Shown: piece by piece, positions 33,889 to 41,480 of the stretch | How the letters are laid out: each line of letters starts with the position of its first letter | Position numbering within the stretch: position 1 is the first letter of the stretch | Origin: Amycolatopsis pittospori | GTDB lineage: Bacteria > Actinomycetota > Actinomycetes > Mycobacteriales > Pseudonocardiaceae | Assembly: GCF_013870525.1 (NCBI RefSeq) | Contig: NZ_JACBXD010000050.1 | Coordinates: 1-58,484, forward strand | Length of the DNA stretch: 58,484 nt | Reading direction: 5' to 3' | Notes under the pieces: generated by a model | What the model was told of the DNA's origin: nothing | Database searches by the model: none | What the model saw: only the letters and a program-made list of their open reading frames with translations | Position numbers and translations under genes: made by a program

Positions 33889-35646
33889 ATGAGCATCCGT
33901 AAGCCCACGCGCCCGGCCCCGTCCGAGCAGGCTTCCTGGAACACCCAGCGCGGCACTTCGATGCCCGTACACCGCTACCGTCCCTGGTACGACCTGGTCG
34001 AGGACATCGACCTGCCCGACCGCACCTGGCCGGACAAGCGCATCGACCGAGCCCCGCTGTGGTGCGCGGTGGACCTGCGTGACGGCAACCAGGCACTGAT
34101 CGACCCGATGTCGCCCGCCCGTAAGCGCAAGTTCTTCGACCTGCTGGTCCGCATGGGCTACAAGGAGATCGAGGTCGGCTTCCCGGCGGCGTCCCAGACG
34201 GACTTCGACTTCGTCCGCGAGATCATCGACGAGGGCGCCATCCCGGACGACGTCAGCATCCAGGTGCTGACCCAGTGCCGCCCCGAACTGATCGAACGCA
34301 CCTTCAAGGCACTCGAAGGTGCGCCGCGCGCGATCGTCCACATCTACAACTCGACGTCGATCCTGCAGCGCCGCGTCGTGTTCCGCGAGGAGCGCATCGG
34401 CATCACGAAGATCGCTTCGCAGGCCGCCGAGCTGGTCGTCGACTACGCGGCGAAGCAGCCGGACACCGACTTCCGCTTCCAGTACTCCCCGGAGTCCTAC
34501 ACCGGCACCGAGCTGTCCTACGCCCTCGAGGTCTGCAACACGATCACCGAGATCTGGCAGCCGACGCCGGAGAAGCCGGTGATCCTGAACCTGCCGGCCA
34601 CCGTCGAGATGGCGACTCCGAACGTCTACGCCGACTCCATCGAGTGGATGCACCGCAACCTGGAGCGCCGCGACTCGGTGATCCTGTCGCTGCACCCGCA
34701 CAACGACCGCGGCACCGGCATCGCTGCCGCCGAACTCGGCTATCAGGCCGGTGCCGACCGGATCGAAGGCTGCCTGTTCGGCAACGGCGAGCGCACCGGC
34801 AACGTCGACCTGGTCGCGCTGGGCATGAACCTCTACAGCCAGGGCATCGACCCGCAGATCGACTTCTCCGACATGGACGAGATCAAGCGGACCGTCGAAT
34901 ACTGCAACCAGCTGCCGGTACCCGAGCGCAGCCCGTGGGCGGGCGACCTGGTGTTCACCGCGTTCTCCGGCAGCCACCAGGACGCCATCAACAAGGGCCT
35001 CGACGCGATGAAGGCCGCCGCCGACAAGGCGGGGACCCCGATCGACGAGCACCCGTGGGAAGTCCCGTACCTGCCCGTCGACCCGAAGGACCTGGGCCGC
35101 AGCTACGAGGCCGTGATCCGGGTGAACTCGCAGTCCGGCAAGGGCGGCGTCGCCTACATCATGAAGGCCGAGCACCAGCTCGACCTGCCGCGGCGTCTGC
35201 AGATCGAGTTCTCGAAGGTCGTCCAGCGGCACACCGACTCCGAGGGCGGCGAGGTCGACCCGACCACGATGTGGAACGCGTTCTCGGCAGAGTACCTGGA
35301 GCCGAAGACGCCGCTGGAGCTGGTCCGCCAGCACGTCAGGGACAACGGGGACGGCGAGTACGACATCACCGCGACCGTGCGGGTCGAAGGTGACGAGCAC
35401 GAGGTCACCGGCCGCGGGAACGGCCCGATCGCGGCGTTCTTCGACGCGCTGTCGACCGTCGGCTTCGACCTGCGGCTGCTGGACTACAGCGAGCACACAC
35501 TCACGCCGGGCGACGACGCACGGGCCGCGTCGTACATCGAATGCGCGATCTCCGACCGCGTGTTCTGGGGTATCGGGATCGACCCGTCGATCGTGACCGC
35601 CTCACTGCGGGCCGTCGTCTCGGCCGTGAACCGGGCGAACCGCTAG
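33889..35646 (+). CDS. leuA: 2-isopropylmalate synthase
   Basis: This 585-residue enzyme condenses acetyl-CoA and 2-oxoisovalerate in the first step of leucine synthesis. The HMGL-like barrel has R64/D65/N67 in DLRDGNQ and metal-binding H269/H271 in HPHNDRG; the C-terminal LeuA dimer domain (about 450-585) would bind the feedback inhibitor leucine. It lacks the tandem-repeat insertion of M. tuberculosis LeuA. ATG with an upstream CAGGAGA site marks the start. It is probably controlled by the leader peptide upstream. Confidence 0.96.
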   Translation: MSIRKPTRPAPSEQASWNTQRGTSMPVHRYRPWYDLVEDIDLPDRTWPDKRIDRAPLWCAVDLRDGNQALIDPMSPARKRKFFDLLVRMGYKEIEVGFPAASQTDFDFVREIIDEGAIPDDVSIQVLTQCRPELIERTFKALEGAPRAIVHIYNSTSILQRRVVFREERIGITKIASQAAELVVDYAAKQPDTDFRFQYSPESYTGTELSYALEVCNTITEIWQPTPEKPVILNLPATVEMATPNVYADSIEWMHRNLERRDSVILSLHPHNDRGTGIAAAELGYQAGADRIEGCLFGNGERTGNVDLVALGMNLYSQGIDPQIDFSDMDEIKRTVEYCNQLPVPERSPWAGDLVFTAFSGSHQDAINKGLDAMKAAADKAGTPIDEHPWEVPYLPVDPKDLGRSYEAVIRVNSQSGKGGVAYIMKAEHQLDLPRRLQIEFSKVVQRHTDSEGGEVDPTTMWNAFSAEYLEPKTPLELVRQHVRDNGDGEYDITATVRVEGDEHEVTGRGNGPIAAFFDALSTVGFDLRLLDYSEHTLTPGDDARAASYIECAISDRVFWGIGIDPSIVTASLRAVVSAVNRANR

Positions 35647-35738
35647 CACTTTGGTCCGTGGGTCGTGAGTGGTAAGGGTCGTTCTAACGAGCAGAAAGGC
35701 AAAGGTGGCGTGTTCTGCCGGTCGCCCGCACGCCACCT

Positions 35739-35801
35739 CGGGTGTTGCGAAAGCCACTTCCACAACGTTGAAGGTTACGAGAGTGGCTTTCGCAACACCC
35801 G
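35739..35801. repeat. decayed copy of the GTTGCGAAAGCCAC palindrome
   Basis: Arms CGGGTGTTGCGAAAGCCAC... and GTGGCTTTCGCAACACCCG pair with some inner mismatches around the loop GTTGAAG. The same loop and outer arms occur at 18116-18172. Confidence 0.75.
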
Positions 35802-35838
35802 GGACTCCGCCGCCCACGAGGACCGCAAGACCCGCGTC

Positions 35839-35880
35839 GAAGGGACCTTTCCCCTCACCGTACGAGCGGAAAGTCCCTTC
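35839..35880. terminator. hairpin of the GAAGGGA family
   Basis: GAAGGGACCTTTCC (35839-35852) pairs with GGAAAGTCCCTTC (35868-35880) with one bulged base. It lies in the leuA/peroxiredoxin convergent gap. Confidence 0.55.
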
Positions 35881-35907
35881 ACTCCGCTGATCACTGCTGA
35901 TCACCGG

Positions 35908-35960
35908 TCCGTGAAGGCCTCCTTGAGGGACCCAGAGTCCCTCAAGGAGGTCTTCACGGA
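35908..35960. terminator. strong hairpin between leuA and peroxiredoxin gene
   Basis: 24-nt arms (35908-35931 and 35937-35960; outer TCCGTGAAGGC, inner CTTGAGGGAC) pair with one mismatch around a 5-nt loop. This is the GTGAAGG type also seen at 1348-1394. Confidence 0.75.
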
Positions 35961-36040
35961 CTCGACACCCGACACGACACCTTTGCCTTACCCCTCAATA
36001 ACCCTCCTTATCACTCACGACCCCCTTCCAGAACGTGCTG

Positions 36041-36667
36041 CTAAAGGGCTTTCACCGCGGCCAGGACGTCGGCCGGGGCGGTGCGGGTGGTGTAGTCCGG
36101 GTGCACGTCGATGAACCGGATGACGCCGTCGCCGTCCACGACCAGGACGGTCGGGTACGGCAATTCCCACTCCTGCGCTCCGTTGATCTTCTCGACGTCG
36201 CCGATGAGCGTGTCGAACGCCGGCTTCGTCTCCGGCGACAGCCGGAACGTGATGCCGAGCGCGCGGCCGAGTTCGTTGTCCACATCGGACAGCACGGTGA
36301 AGGCCAGGTCGTTCGTGGACAGTGAGCCGTCCGGCAGCTGCGGGCTGATCGCGACCAGCTTCGCGCCCAGCTTTCCCAGCTCCGGCAACACCTCCTGCTG
36401 ATACGCGCGCAGCGCGAGATTGCAATACGGGCACCACGCGCCGCGATAGAACACGACGACGGCGGGCCCGTCGGCGACCGAGACCTTGGCGCCGGACGCG
36501 TCCGGCAGCGCGAGGTCCGGCATCGCCGTCCCCGGTTTCGCCGCCGTCTCGGCGACGACGCCGACGAACTTCGCGCGATCGGCCTTGAGCACCTCCGCGA
36601 TGTCCGCCGGAACGTGGCCCGCGACGTTGCCCCGCAGCTCGGCGAGGTCGGCGTTGAGATCCCCCAT
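36041..36667 (-). CDS. AhpC/TSA-like peroxiredoxin with CxxC active site
   Basis: This 208-residue thioredoxin-fold protein has the redox motif GAWCPYC around residues 76-82 after VVVFYRG, and an N-terminal helical extension of about 45 residues. The CxxC form is that of peroxiredoxin-like FAD/thiol reductases rather than classical 2-Cys AhpC. An AAGGAG site supports the ATG at 36667; a longer frame upstream would run through the TetR operators. Paired operators and a divergent TetR-family gene point to shared control. Confidence 0.85.
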   Translation of the reverse strand: MGDLNADLAELRGNVAGHVPADIAEVLKADRAKFVGVVAETAAKPGTAMPDLALPDASGAKVSVADGPAVVVFYRGAWCPYCNLALRAYQQEVLPELGKLGAKLVAISPQLPDGSLSTNDLAFTVLSDVDNELGRALGITFRLSPETKPAFDTLIGDVEKINGAQEWELPYPTVLVVDGDGVIRFIDVHPDYTTRTAPADVLAAVKAL

Positions 36668-36683
36668 GGTCAGCTCCTTGAGT

Positions 36684-36726
36684 TGTACTGATCGGTACAG
36701 TGCGGCCGACTGTACTATTCGGTACA
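36684..36726. promoter_or_regulatory. two TetR-type operators between peroxiredoxin and regulator genes
   Basis: TGTACTGATCGGTACA (36684-36699) and TGTACTATTCGGTACA (36711-36726) are 16-nt inverted repeats with outer TGTAC/GTACA and centres 27 bp apart. The second contains a TACTAT -10 element for the regulator and ends on its start codon, so binding would block both genes. Confidence 0.8.
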
Positions 36727-37334
36727 TGGATGGTCAACCGGCTGCCTCGACCCCGCGGGGGCGCCTGACTCGGGACGCGATCGTCGACGCGGCCGCCGAG
36801 CTGATGTACGTCAACGGCGTCGCCGGGACGAGCGTCGACAAGGTGCTCGCGGCGAGCGGGGCCGGGAAATCGCAGATGTACCACTACTTCAAGAACAAGG
36901 AACAGCTTGTCGGGGCGGTCATCAAGCGCTACCTCGAAGGGATCCTCGGCAACCAGCCGACCATCTTCGAGCTGCACGAGTGGGCCGACTTCGAGCAGTG
37001 GGCCCAGGAGATCCTGGCCATCCAGAGCACGCCGAAGGGGCCGATCGCCTGCCCGCTCGGCAACCTCACCGGCGAACTCGGCGACGACCCGAAGTTCTCA
37101 CCACTGCTCGACAGCGCGTACCGCGAATGGGAGTCCCATCTCGAACGTGGCCTGAAGTCCTTGCAGGCAAAGGGAAAACTAGCCGAGGACGCCGACCCGG
37201 CCCGGCTCGCGCAGACCGCGATGAGCTGCGTCCAGGGCGGTCTGCTGATGGCTCATCTGCGGCACGACATCACCCCGATCGCCGACGCGCTCGAACTGGC
37301 GCTGGGCCACCTCAGGAGTCACGCTCGCCGGTGA
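36726..37334 (+). CDS. TetR-family transcriptional regulator
   Basis: This 202-residue protein has an N-terminal TetR helix-turn-helix (RDAIVDAAAELMYVNGVAGT, then SVDKVLAASGAGKSQMYHYF) and a C-terminal ligand domain with WAQEILAIQSTPKGPIACPLG, the pattern of TetR proteins with a cysteine in the ligand pocket. It starts at ATG 36726, 7 nt after TACTAT and inside its own operator. It probably represses itself and the peroxiredoxin gene. Its last 23 bases overlap the end of the convergent LysR gene. Confidence 0.9.
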   Translation: MDGQPAASTPRGRLTRDAIVDAAAELMYVNGVAGTSVDKVLAASGAGKSQMYHYFKNKEQLVGAVIKRYLEGILGNQPTIFELHEWADFEQWAQEILAIQSTPKGPIACPLGNLTGELGDDPKFSPLLDSAYREWESHLERGLKSLQAKGKLAEDADPARLAQTAMSCVQGGLLMAHLRHDITPIADALELALGHLRSHARR

Positions 37335-38229
37335 GCGTGGCGACCTCGTCGGCCAGTGCTTCGAGCACCTTCGCCACCGCGGGCCGCGAAGAAGCACCGA
37401 GCCGGCAGACCGCTTCGACGTGCCGCGCGGCCTTGATCCCGGCCAGCGGACGGCACACCAGACCGCTCCCGCGTCGAGTGTCCATTGTGTACCGGGGCAG
37501 CAACGCGATCCCGTGCCCGGCGGCGACGAGCCGTTCGGTGATGCGGAAATCGTTGATGCGCTGGACGACCTGCGGCCGCACGCCGGTGCGGATGATCAGC
37601 GACTGGAGGATGTCGTCGACCGGGAACCCGGCGTTGACGCTGATCCAGCGTTCGTCGGCCAGTTCGGCGAGTTCGATCCGGCGCCGCTTCGCGAGCCGGT
37701 GGCCCACGGGGAGCGCGACGTCGAGCGGTTCCCGCACCAGATGCCGCGACTCCAGCCGCTCCGAACCGAGCGGCGGCGCGTGTTCGTCCCGGTGCGCCAC
37801 CACGATGTCGTAGTCCGCGACGAGCCCGGGAACGTCCGGCGGGGTCATGTCGATGTCGCGCACGATGATGTCCAGCCCCTCGAACCCCGCCGTCCGATGC
37901 AGCAGACCGGGCAGCAGCATCAGCCCGGCCGACTGGAAGATCGCCATCCGGACCTGTCCGCGCGGCGCGCTCCGGTAAACGTCCAATTCGGACTCCGCGC
38001 GGTCGAGCGCGGCGAGCACGTCGTCGGCACGGGCGACCAGCGCGCGGCCCGCGTCGGTCAGCCGCAGCCCCCGGCCCGCCGGCTCGGTCAGCGCGAGACC
38101 GACGTCGCTCTGCAGGGCCCGCAGCTGCTGGGAAACCGCGGAGGGCGTGCAGTGCAGCGCTTTCGCGGCCGCTGTCACGCTGCCGCGGTCGGCGAACTCC
38201 CGCAGGGTCCGCAACCGGCCGATATCCAT
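37312..38229 (-). CDS. LysR-family transcriptional regulator
   Basis: This 305-residue LTTR has an N-terminal winged helix (LRTLREFADRGSVTAAAKAL, then HCTPSAVSQQLRALQ) and a periplasmic-binding-like effector domain (about 90-295). It is divergent from an EamA transporter gene, the usual layout for control of an exporter by its LysR neighbour. TATGCT lies 6 nt before the ATG. A long upstream in-frame extension crosses the divergent gene and was rejected. Confidence 0.9.
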   Translation of the reverse strand: MDIGRLRTLREFADRGSVTAAAKALHCTPSAVSQQLRALQSDVGLALTEPAGRGLRLTDAGRALVARADDVLAALDRAESELDVYRSAPRGQVRMAIFQSAGLMLLPGLLHRTAGFEGLDIIVRDIDMTPPDVPGLVADYDIVVAHRDEHAPPLGSERLESRHLVREPLDVALPVGHRLAKRRRIELAELADERWISVNAGFPVDDILQSLIIRTGVRPQVVQRINDFRITERLVAAGHGIALLPRYTMDTRRGSGLVCRPLAGIKAARHVEAVCRLGASSRPAVAKVLEALADEVATLTGERDS

Positions 38230-38316
38230 ACCGCCAGCATATGTGAAGCGAAACTGAACGGTCACTGAAAATATTATCGCTTGTCCTTCACGATATGCGC
38301 CCGTAAGAGTGAAGGC

Positions 38317-39240
38317 ATGCCCGTCCGCGACCGCCTGCTCGCCCTGTTCGTCGCCGTCCTCTGGGGCTGCAACTTCCTCGCCATCCACGCCACCCTCGGA
38401 CAGTTCCCACCCGTGTTCGCCGGCGGGCTGCGCTTCGCCGTCATCGCGATCCCGACGATCCTGTTCGTGCCGTGGCCGAAGGTGAAGATCCGCCACCTGC
38501 TCGGCTACGGGCTCGGTTTCGGCACCGGGCAGTTCATCTTCCTGTTCATCGCGATGGACATCGGCATGCCGACCGGCCTCGCGTCGCTCGTACTGCAGGC
38601 TTCGGCCCCGTTCACCGTCCTGCTCGGCGCGTTCTTCCTGCGTGAGCGTGTTTCCGGACGGCAGCTCGCCGGGATCCTGCTCGCCGTCGCCGGGATGGCG
38701 ACGATCGCCTGGCAGCAGGCCGGGAACGCCGCCCTGCTGCCGGTGATCCTGACTTTGCTCGGCGCGCTGAGCTGGGCGTTCGGCAACCTGAGCACGCGAA
38801 AGGCGGCACCGGACAACCCGCTGAACTTCGTCCTCTGGATGTCCGTGGTGCCGCCACTGCCGATGTTCGCGCTGTCGCTCTTCATGGAAGGCCCCGGCGA
38901 GATCGGCCGTTCGCTGAGCACCCTCGGCACCTCGACCGGCCTGATCGGCCTCGCCGGGCTGGCCTACGTCGTGCTGTTCGGCACGATCGTCGGCTCCGGG
39001 ATCTGGACGTCGCTGATGCGCCGGAACCCGGCGGGCGTGGTCGCGCCGTTCTCCCTGCTGGTGCCGGTGGTCGGGCTGTCCATGGCGTTCCTCGTCCTCG
39101 ACGAGCAGCCGTCGCTGCTCGAAGTGATCGCCGCGGCCGTCGTCATCGGCGGGGTGCTGTTCGGTTCGGCGAAGCGCCGCGTGCGCGAACCGGACTTCCT
39201 CGCTGAAGCCGAAACACCTCAGCCCACTGGGGTGCGGTGA
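38317..39240 (+). CDS. EamA/DMT-family transporter
   Basis: This 307-residue protein has ten predicted helices in two EamA repeats (about 5-135 and 145-285). It begins MPVRDRLLALFVAVLWGCNFL, characteristic of the RhaT/EamA family. Substrates of such exporters are amino acids or other metabolites. It is probably regulated by the divergent LysR protein. The last 98 bases overlap the 3' end of erm on the other strand; in this protein they encode the end of the last helix and a charged tail. Confidence 0.9.
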   Translation: MPVRDRLLALFVAVLWGCNFLAIHATLGQFPPVFAGGLRFAVIAIPTILFVPWPKVKIRHLLGYGLGFGTGQFIFLFIAMDIGMPTGLASLVLQASAPFTVLLGAFFLRERVSGRQLAGILLAVAGMATIAWQQAGNAALLPVILTLLGALSWAFGNLSTRKAAPDNPLNFVLWMSVVPPLPMFALSLFMEGPGEIGRSLSTLGTSTGLIGLAGLAYVVLFGTIVGSGIWTSLMRRNPAGVVAPFSLLVPVVGLSMAFLVLDEQPSLLEVIAAAVVIGGVLFGSAKRRVREPDFLAEAETPQPTGVR

Positions 39241-39946
39241 GGCTCTTCGGCAGCGCGGTGGGCGGGACGCCTTCCTCCCGGAGCCAACGCCGCGTCTCGC
39301 GAGACGCGGCCAGGATTTCGTCGATCCCCCGGCCGCGGCCGGTGAACGCCCGCCGCACGAACGCCTGATAGCGCTCGCGATCCGCGTGCCCGACCAGCGG
39401 ACGCGTTCGACGGGTCATGGTCAGCACTCCGCCGTCGACGCCGGGCATCGGGCGGAACGCCGTCGCCGGAACCCTGGCGACCAGCCGGAACTCGAACCAC
39501 GGCCACCATTGCGCGGTCATCATGGTCGCGCCGCCGACACCCGCGCGGCGGCGGGCGACCTCCCACTGCACGAGCAGCACGGCCTCGGTCCAGCCGGGAG
39601 CGTGCAGGACGTGGCGCAGCATCGCGGTGGTCAGATGGAACGGCAGGTTGCCGACCAGCACATGCGGGGTCGTCGGCAGGCTGAACCGCAGGAAGTCCGC
39701 GGTGACGATCTCGGTCGGTGCCGGAACGCGGCCCGCCAGCCGGGCGGCGCGGCGGTCGTCGAGTTCGATGGCGGTGAGGCGCCTGCCCAGCCGGTGCAGC
39801 GGCAGGGTCAGCGCGCCGTCGCCGGCGCCGATTTCGACGACCGGACCGGTGGTGTCCGCGACCAGGCCGACGACGGTGGCGATGGTCTTCCGGTCGATGA
39901 GGAAGTTCTGGCCGAGTTCATGACGGCCAGGACGTTGTGTGCGCAA
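39143..39946 (-). CDS. erm: Erm-family 23S rRNA (adenine-N6)-methyltransferase
   Basis: This 267-residue enzyme of the KsgA/Erm fold methylates A2058 of 23S rRNA and would give macrolide-lincosamide-streptogramin B resistance. It has GQNFLID at 12-18, motif I VEIGAGDG at 37-44, IELDDRR at 60-66 and motif IV NLPF at 100-103. The QWEVARRRAGVGG segment and basic C-terminal tail are Erm-like rather than KsgA-like. The start is TTG at 39946 with a GGAG site. A leader peptide and two hairpins lie upstream. The last 98 nt overlap the EamA gene. Confidence 0.9.
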   Translation of the reverse strand: MRTQRPGRHELGQNFLIDRKTIATVVGLVADTTGPVVEIGAGDGALTLPLHRLGRRLTAIELDDRRAARLAGRVPAPTEIVTADFLRFSLPTTPHVLVGNLPFHLTTAMLRHVLHAPGWTEAVLLVQWEVARRRAGVGGATMMTAQWWPWFEFRLVARVPATAFRPMPGVDGGVLTMTRRTRPLVGHADRERYQAFVRRAFTGRGRGIDEILAASRETRRWLREEGVPPTALPKSLTAPQWAEVFRLQRGSPVRARGASPNRTAPRR

Positions 39947-39970
39947 GGGATCTCCGCGGCTTCGAGGTGA

Positions 39971-39996
39971 GCCGGGCAGCCTGAAGCAGGCCCGGC
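39971..39996 (-). promoter_or_regulatory. second hairpin of the erm leader, next to the ribosome-binding site
   Basis: GCCGGGC (39971-39977) pairs with GCCCGGC (39990-39996), 14 nt upstream of the GGAG site of erm. It could be the alternative structure in an attenuator that releases or masks erm translation. Confidence 0.45.
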
Positions 39997-40036
39997 GATG
40001 ACTCGCTCGGGCGGCGGTTCCTTGCTTTTATGCGTG

Positions 40037-40063
40037 GGATCCGCCGCTAGACGCGGCGGGTCC
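40037..40063 (-). promoter_or_regulatory. first hairpin of the erm leader, spanning the leader stop codon
   Basis: GGATCCGCCGC (40037-40047) pairs with GCGGCGGGTCC (40053-40063) with one mismatch and a 5-nt loop; the leader TAG lies at the arm-loop boundary. A ribosome stalled in the preceding Arg codons would cover one arm and prevent it from forming. Confidence 0.55.
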
Positions 40064-40085
40064 TGGTGAACGCGGAAGCACACAT
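40047..40085 (-). CDS. ermL: putative erm leader peptide MCASAFTRTRRV
   Basis: This 12-residue frame begins at ATG 40085 and stops at TAG (40047-40049), about 100 nt upstream of erm. It contains Arg-Thr-Arg, matching the +X+ motif that stalls ribosomes when macrolide is in the exit tunnel (established for ErmD-type leaders). Two hairpins follow. TAGTTT ends 7 nt before the ATG, so the peptide may be translated from a leaderless transcript. Identification rests on architecture; no homologous leader was checked. Confidence 0.55.
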   Translation of the reverse strand: MCASAFTRTRRV

Positions 40086-40092
40086 GGCGGCG

Positions 40093-40130
40093 AAACTACC
40101 TCGGGTCTTCGCTCTCCCGCCAATGGTTTT
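40093..40130 (-). promoter_or_regulatory. candidate erm promoter
   Basis: On the minus strand TTGGCG (40123-40118) and TAGTTT (40098-40093) are separated by 19 nt, and an A-rich GAAAACC lies just upstream, starting within the stop codon of the SDR gene. An A/T stretch before the -35 recalls WhiB7-dependent antibiotic-responsive promoters, but the match is loose. Confidence 0.35.
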
Positions 40131-40829
40131 CTATCCGGCGATCCGGCTCGTGCCCAGGTGCTCGACCGGGCCGGAAAGCGCCGACTTGACCCGGCGGGTG
40201 AGGTCGTCGGTGAGCACCTCGGTCTCGCCCTTTTCGAGACCGTCGACGACCTGGCGGGCGACGTCGCGCGGGTCGTTCTTCTCCACCTCGAAGCCCTCGG
40301 TCATGTCCGTGTCGGTATAGCCGAGGTGGACGCCGACGACCTGGGTGCCCTGCTCGGCGAACTCGATGCGGAGCGAGTTCGTCAGTGACCAGAAGGCCGC
40401 CTTCGACGCGCCGTACGAACCCGAGCCCGACGCCCAAGACAGGACGGAGTGGACGTTGACCAGCGCGCCACCGTCCTTGAGCTGCGGCGCAAACGTTTGC
40501 GCGATACGCAGCGCACCGAAGACGTTCGTCTCGAAGACCGGACGGTGCTCGTCGACGTCATTGGCCAGCAGCGAGCCGAGCCCGAGGATCCCGGCGTTGT
40601 TGAAGACGATCGTCGCGTCACCCGCCTTCCCGGTCAGCGCGCGGACGGACTCCGGGTCGGTGACGTCGAGCGGAAGCGGCACGATCCGCGGGTCGCTCTC
40701 TTCACGCGGCGTCCTGGCCGTCGCGTAGACCTTGGCGGCGCCGCGGCTCAGCAGTTCGGCGACGAACGCCTTGCCGAGCCCGCGCTGCCCGCCGGTGACC
40801 AGGACTACGGCTCCCTCGATGGAGGTCAT
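40131..40829 (-). CDS. short-chain dehydrogenase/reductase (SDR)
   Basis: This 232-residue classical SDR has the NAD(P) loop TGGQRGLG at 12-19, NNAG near 77-80 and the catalytic pair in YGASK. The substrate is unknown. An AAAGGAG site precedes the ATG, and a good promoter (TTGACT, 17 nt, CATATT) lies upstream. The divergent CGNR-type gene probably controls it, because the promoter overlaps the palindrome at 40899-40914. erm begins its leader just after the SDR stop. Confidence 0.92.
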   Translation of the reverse strand: MTSIEGAVVLVTGGQRGLGKAFVAELLSRGAAKVYATARTPREESDPRIVPLPLDVTDPESVRALTGKAGDATIVFNNAGILGLGSLLANDVDEHRPVFETNVFGALRIAQTFAPQLKDGGALVNVHSVLSWASGSGSYGASKAAFWSLTNSLRIEFAEQGTQVVGVHLGYTDTDMTEGFEVEKNDPRDVARQVVDGLEKGETEVLTDDLTRRVKSALSGPVEHLGTSRIAG

Positions 40830-40841
40830 GTTCAGCTCCTT

Positions 40842-40914
40842 TGACAGAAGTGTTCGGCTTTTACCTCTGTCATCAATATGGCGACGGGTTCCGACAGAGT
40901 CAAGTACGCTTGAC
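40842..40914. promoter_or_regulatory. promoter and operators between SDR and CGNR genes
   Basis: For the SDR gene (minus strand) the -35 TTGACT is at 40898-40903 and the -10 CATATT at 40875-40880, 17 nt apart. TGACAGA (40842-40848) and TCTGTCA (40866-40872) form an inverted repeat after the -10. The palindrome GTCAAG-TACG-CTTGAC (40899-40914) covers the -35 and ends 2 nt before the CGNR start. Confidence 0.65.
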
Positions 40915-40916
40915 CT

Positions 40917-41480
40917 ATGTCATGGACCGCGACGGACCGATACCGGTTACGCACCGCCCCCTCGGGGCTGGCGCTCGTTCAGGACTTCCTCAACACGAAG
41001 GCCATCAAGAGCCACGGCCTCGACCTGCTGAGCGATGCCGATCTCACGCGCCCTTGGGTCGCCGAAGCGCTGGCGGAATGGTCGCGAGCCCGGGACGCCG
41101 ACGTGCCGGAGATCACGCTGGCCGACGGCGACCTTCGCGCGCTTCGCGACCTTCGGGAGTCGTTCGTGGCACTCGTCGACGACGGCGACGCTTCGGCCGT
41201 CAAGCCGGCGAAGGCAGATCTGGTCCTACGAGACGGCGTCGTCCGGCTGTTCCCGTCGGGCGCCGGGCGGCAGTGGCTCACTTCGGCGCTGTGGACGGAG
41301 ACACTGCTCGCACAGCAGGCCGGGATCTGGCCACGACTGAAACTGTGCCGGCTCGACGGCTGCCGGTCGGCGTTCTACGACGTCTCGCGCAACAACAGCG
41401 GCGTCTGGCACGACGTGCGCACCTGCGGGAACGTCGCCAACCTCCGGGCTTCGCGGGAGCGGAGGAAAGCGCTCAGCTGA
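40917..41480 (+). CDS. CGNR zinc-finger (ABATE-domain) putative regulator
   Basis: This 187-residue protein has an N-terminal ABATE-like domain and a C-terminal CGNR zinc finger: C145-type CRLDGC followed by WHDVRTCGNVANLRASRERR. CGNR proteins are proposed stress-linked DNA-binding regulators. It is divergent from an SDR gene with operator-like repeats between, the usual regulator-target layout. TACGCT lies 6 nt before the ATG. Its 3' end overlaps the next convergent gene by 8 nt. Confidence 0.88.
   Translation: MSWTATDRYRLRTAPSGLALVQDFLNTKAIKSHGLDLLSDADLTRPWVAEALAEWSRARDADVPEITLADGDLRALRDLRESFVALVDDGDASAVKPAKADLVLRDGVVRLFPSGAGRQWLTSALWTETLLAQQAGIWPRLKLCRLDGCRSAFYDVSRNNSGVWHDVRTCGNVANLRASRERRKALS

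Larger units (their letters stand above)
35647..36040. other. palindrome-rich intergenic region between leuA and peroxiredoxin gene
   Basis: No gene is supported here. The 394 bases hold four inverted repeats in series: a left-arm remnant of the GTCGTGAGTGG family (35660-35688), the GTTGCGAAAGCCAC hairpin with GTTGAAG loop (35739-35801), GAAGGGACCTTTCC with its complement (35839-35880), and a near-perfect hairpin (35908-35960). The two genes converge, so at least the last could serve as a shared terminator. Confidence 0.7.

Noticed and set aside
36486..37334. A 282-residue TetR with an N-terminal extension
   Set aside because: The extra residues are antisense to the peroxiredoxin gene and run through the operators.
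39143..39946. KsgA (16S rRNA dimethyltransferase) instead of Erm
   Set aside because: The leader peptide context, short length and QWEVARRRAG segment fit Erm; the highly conserved KsgA surroundings (ispE, rpf) are absent.
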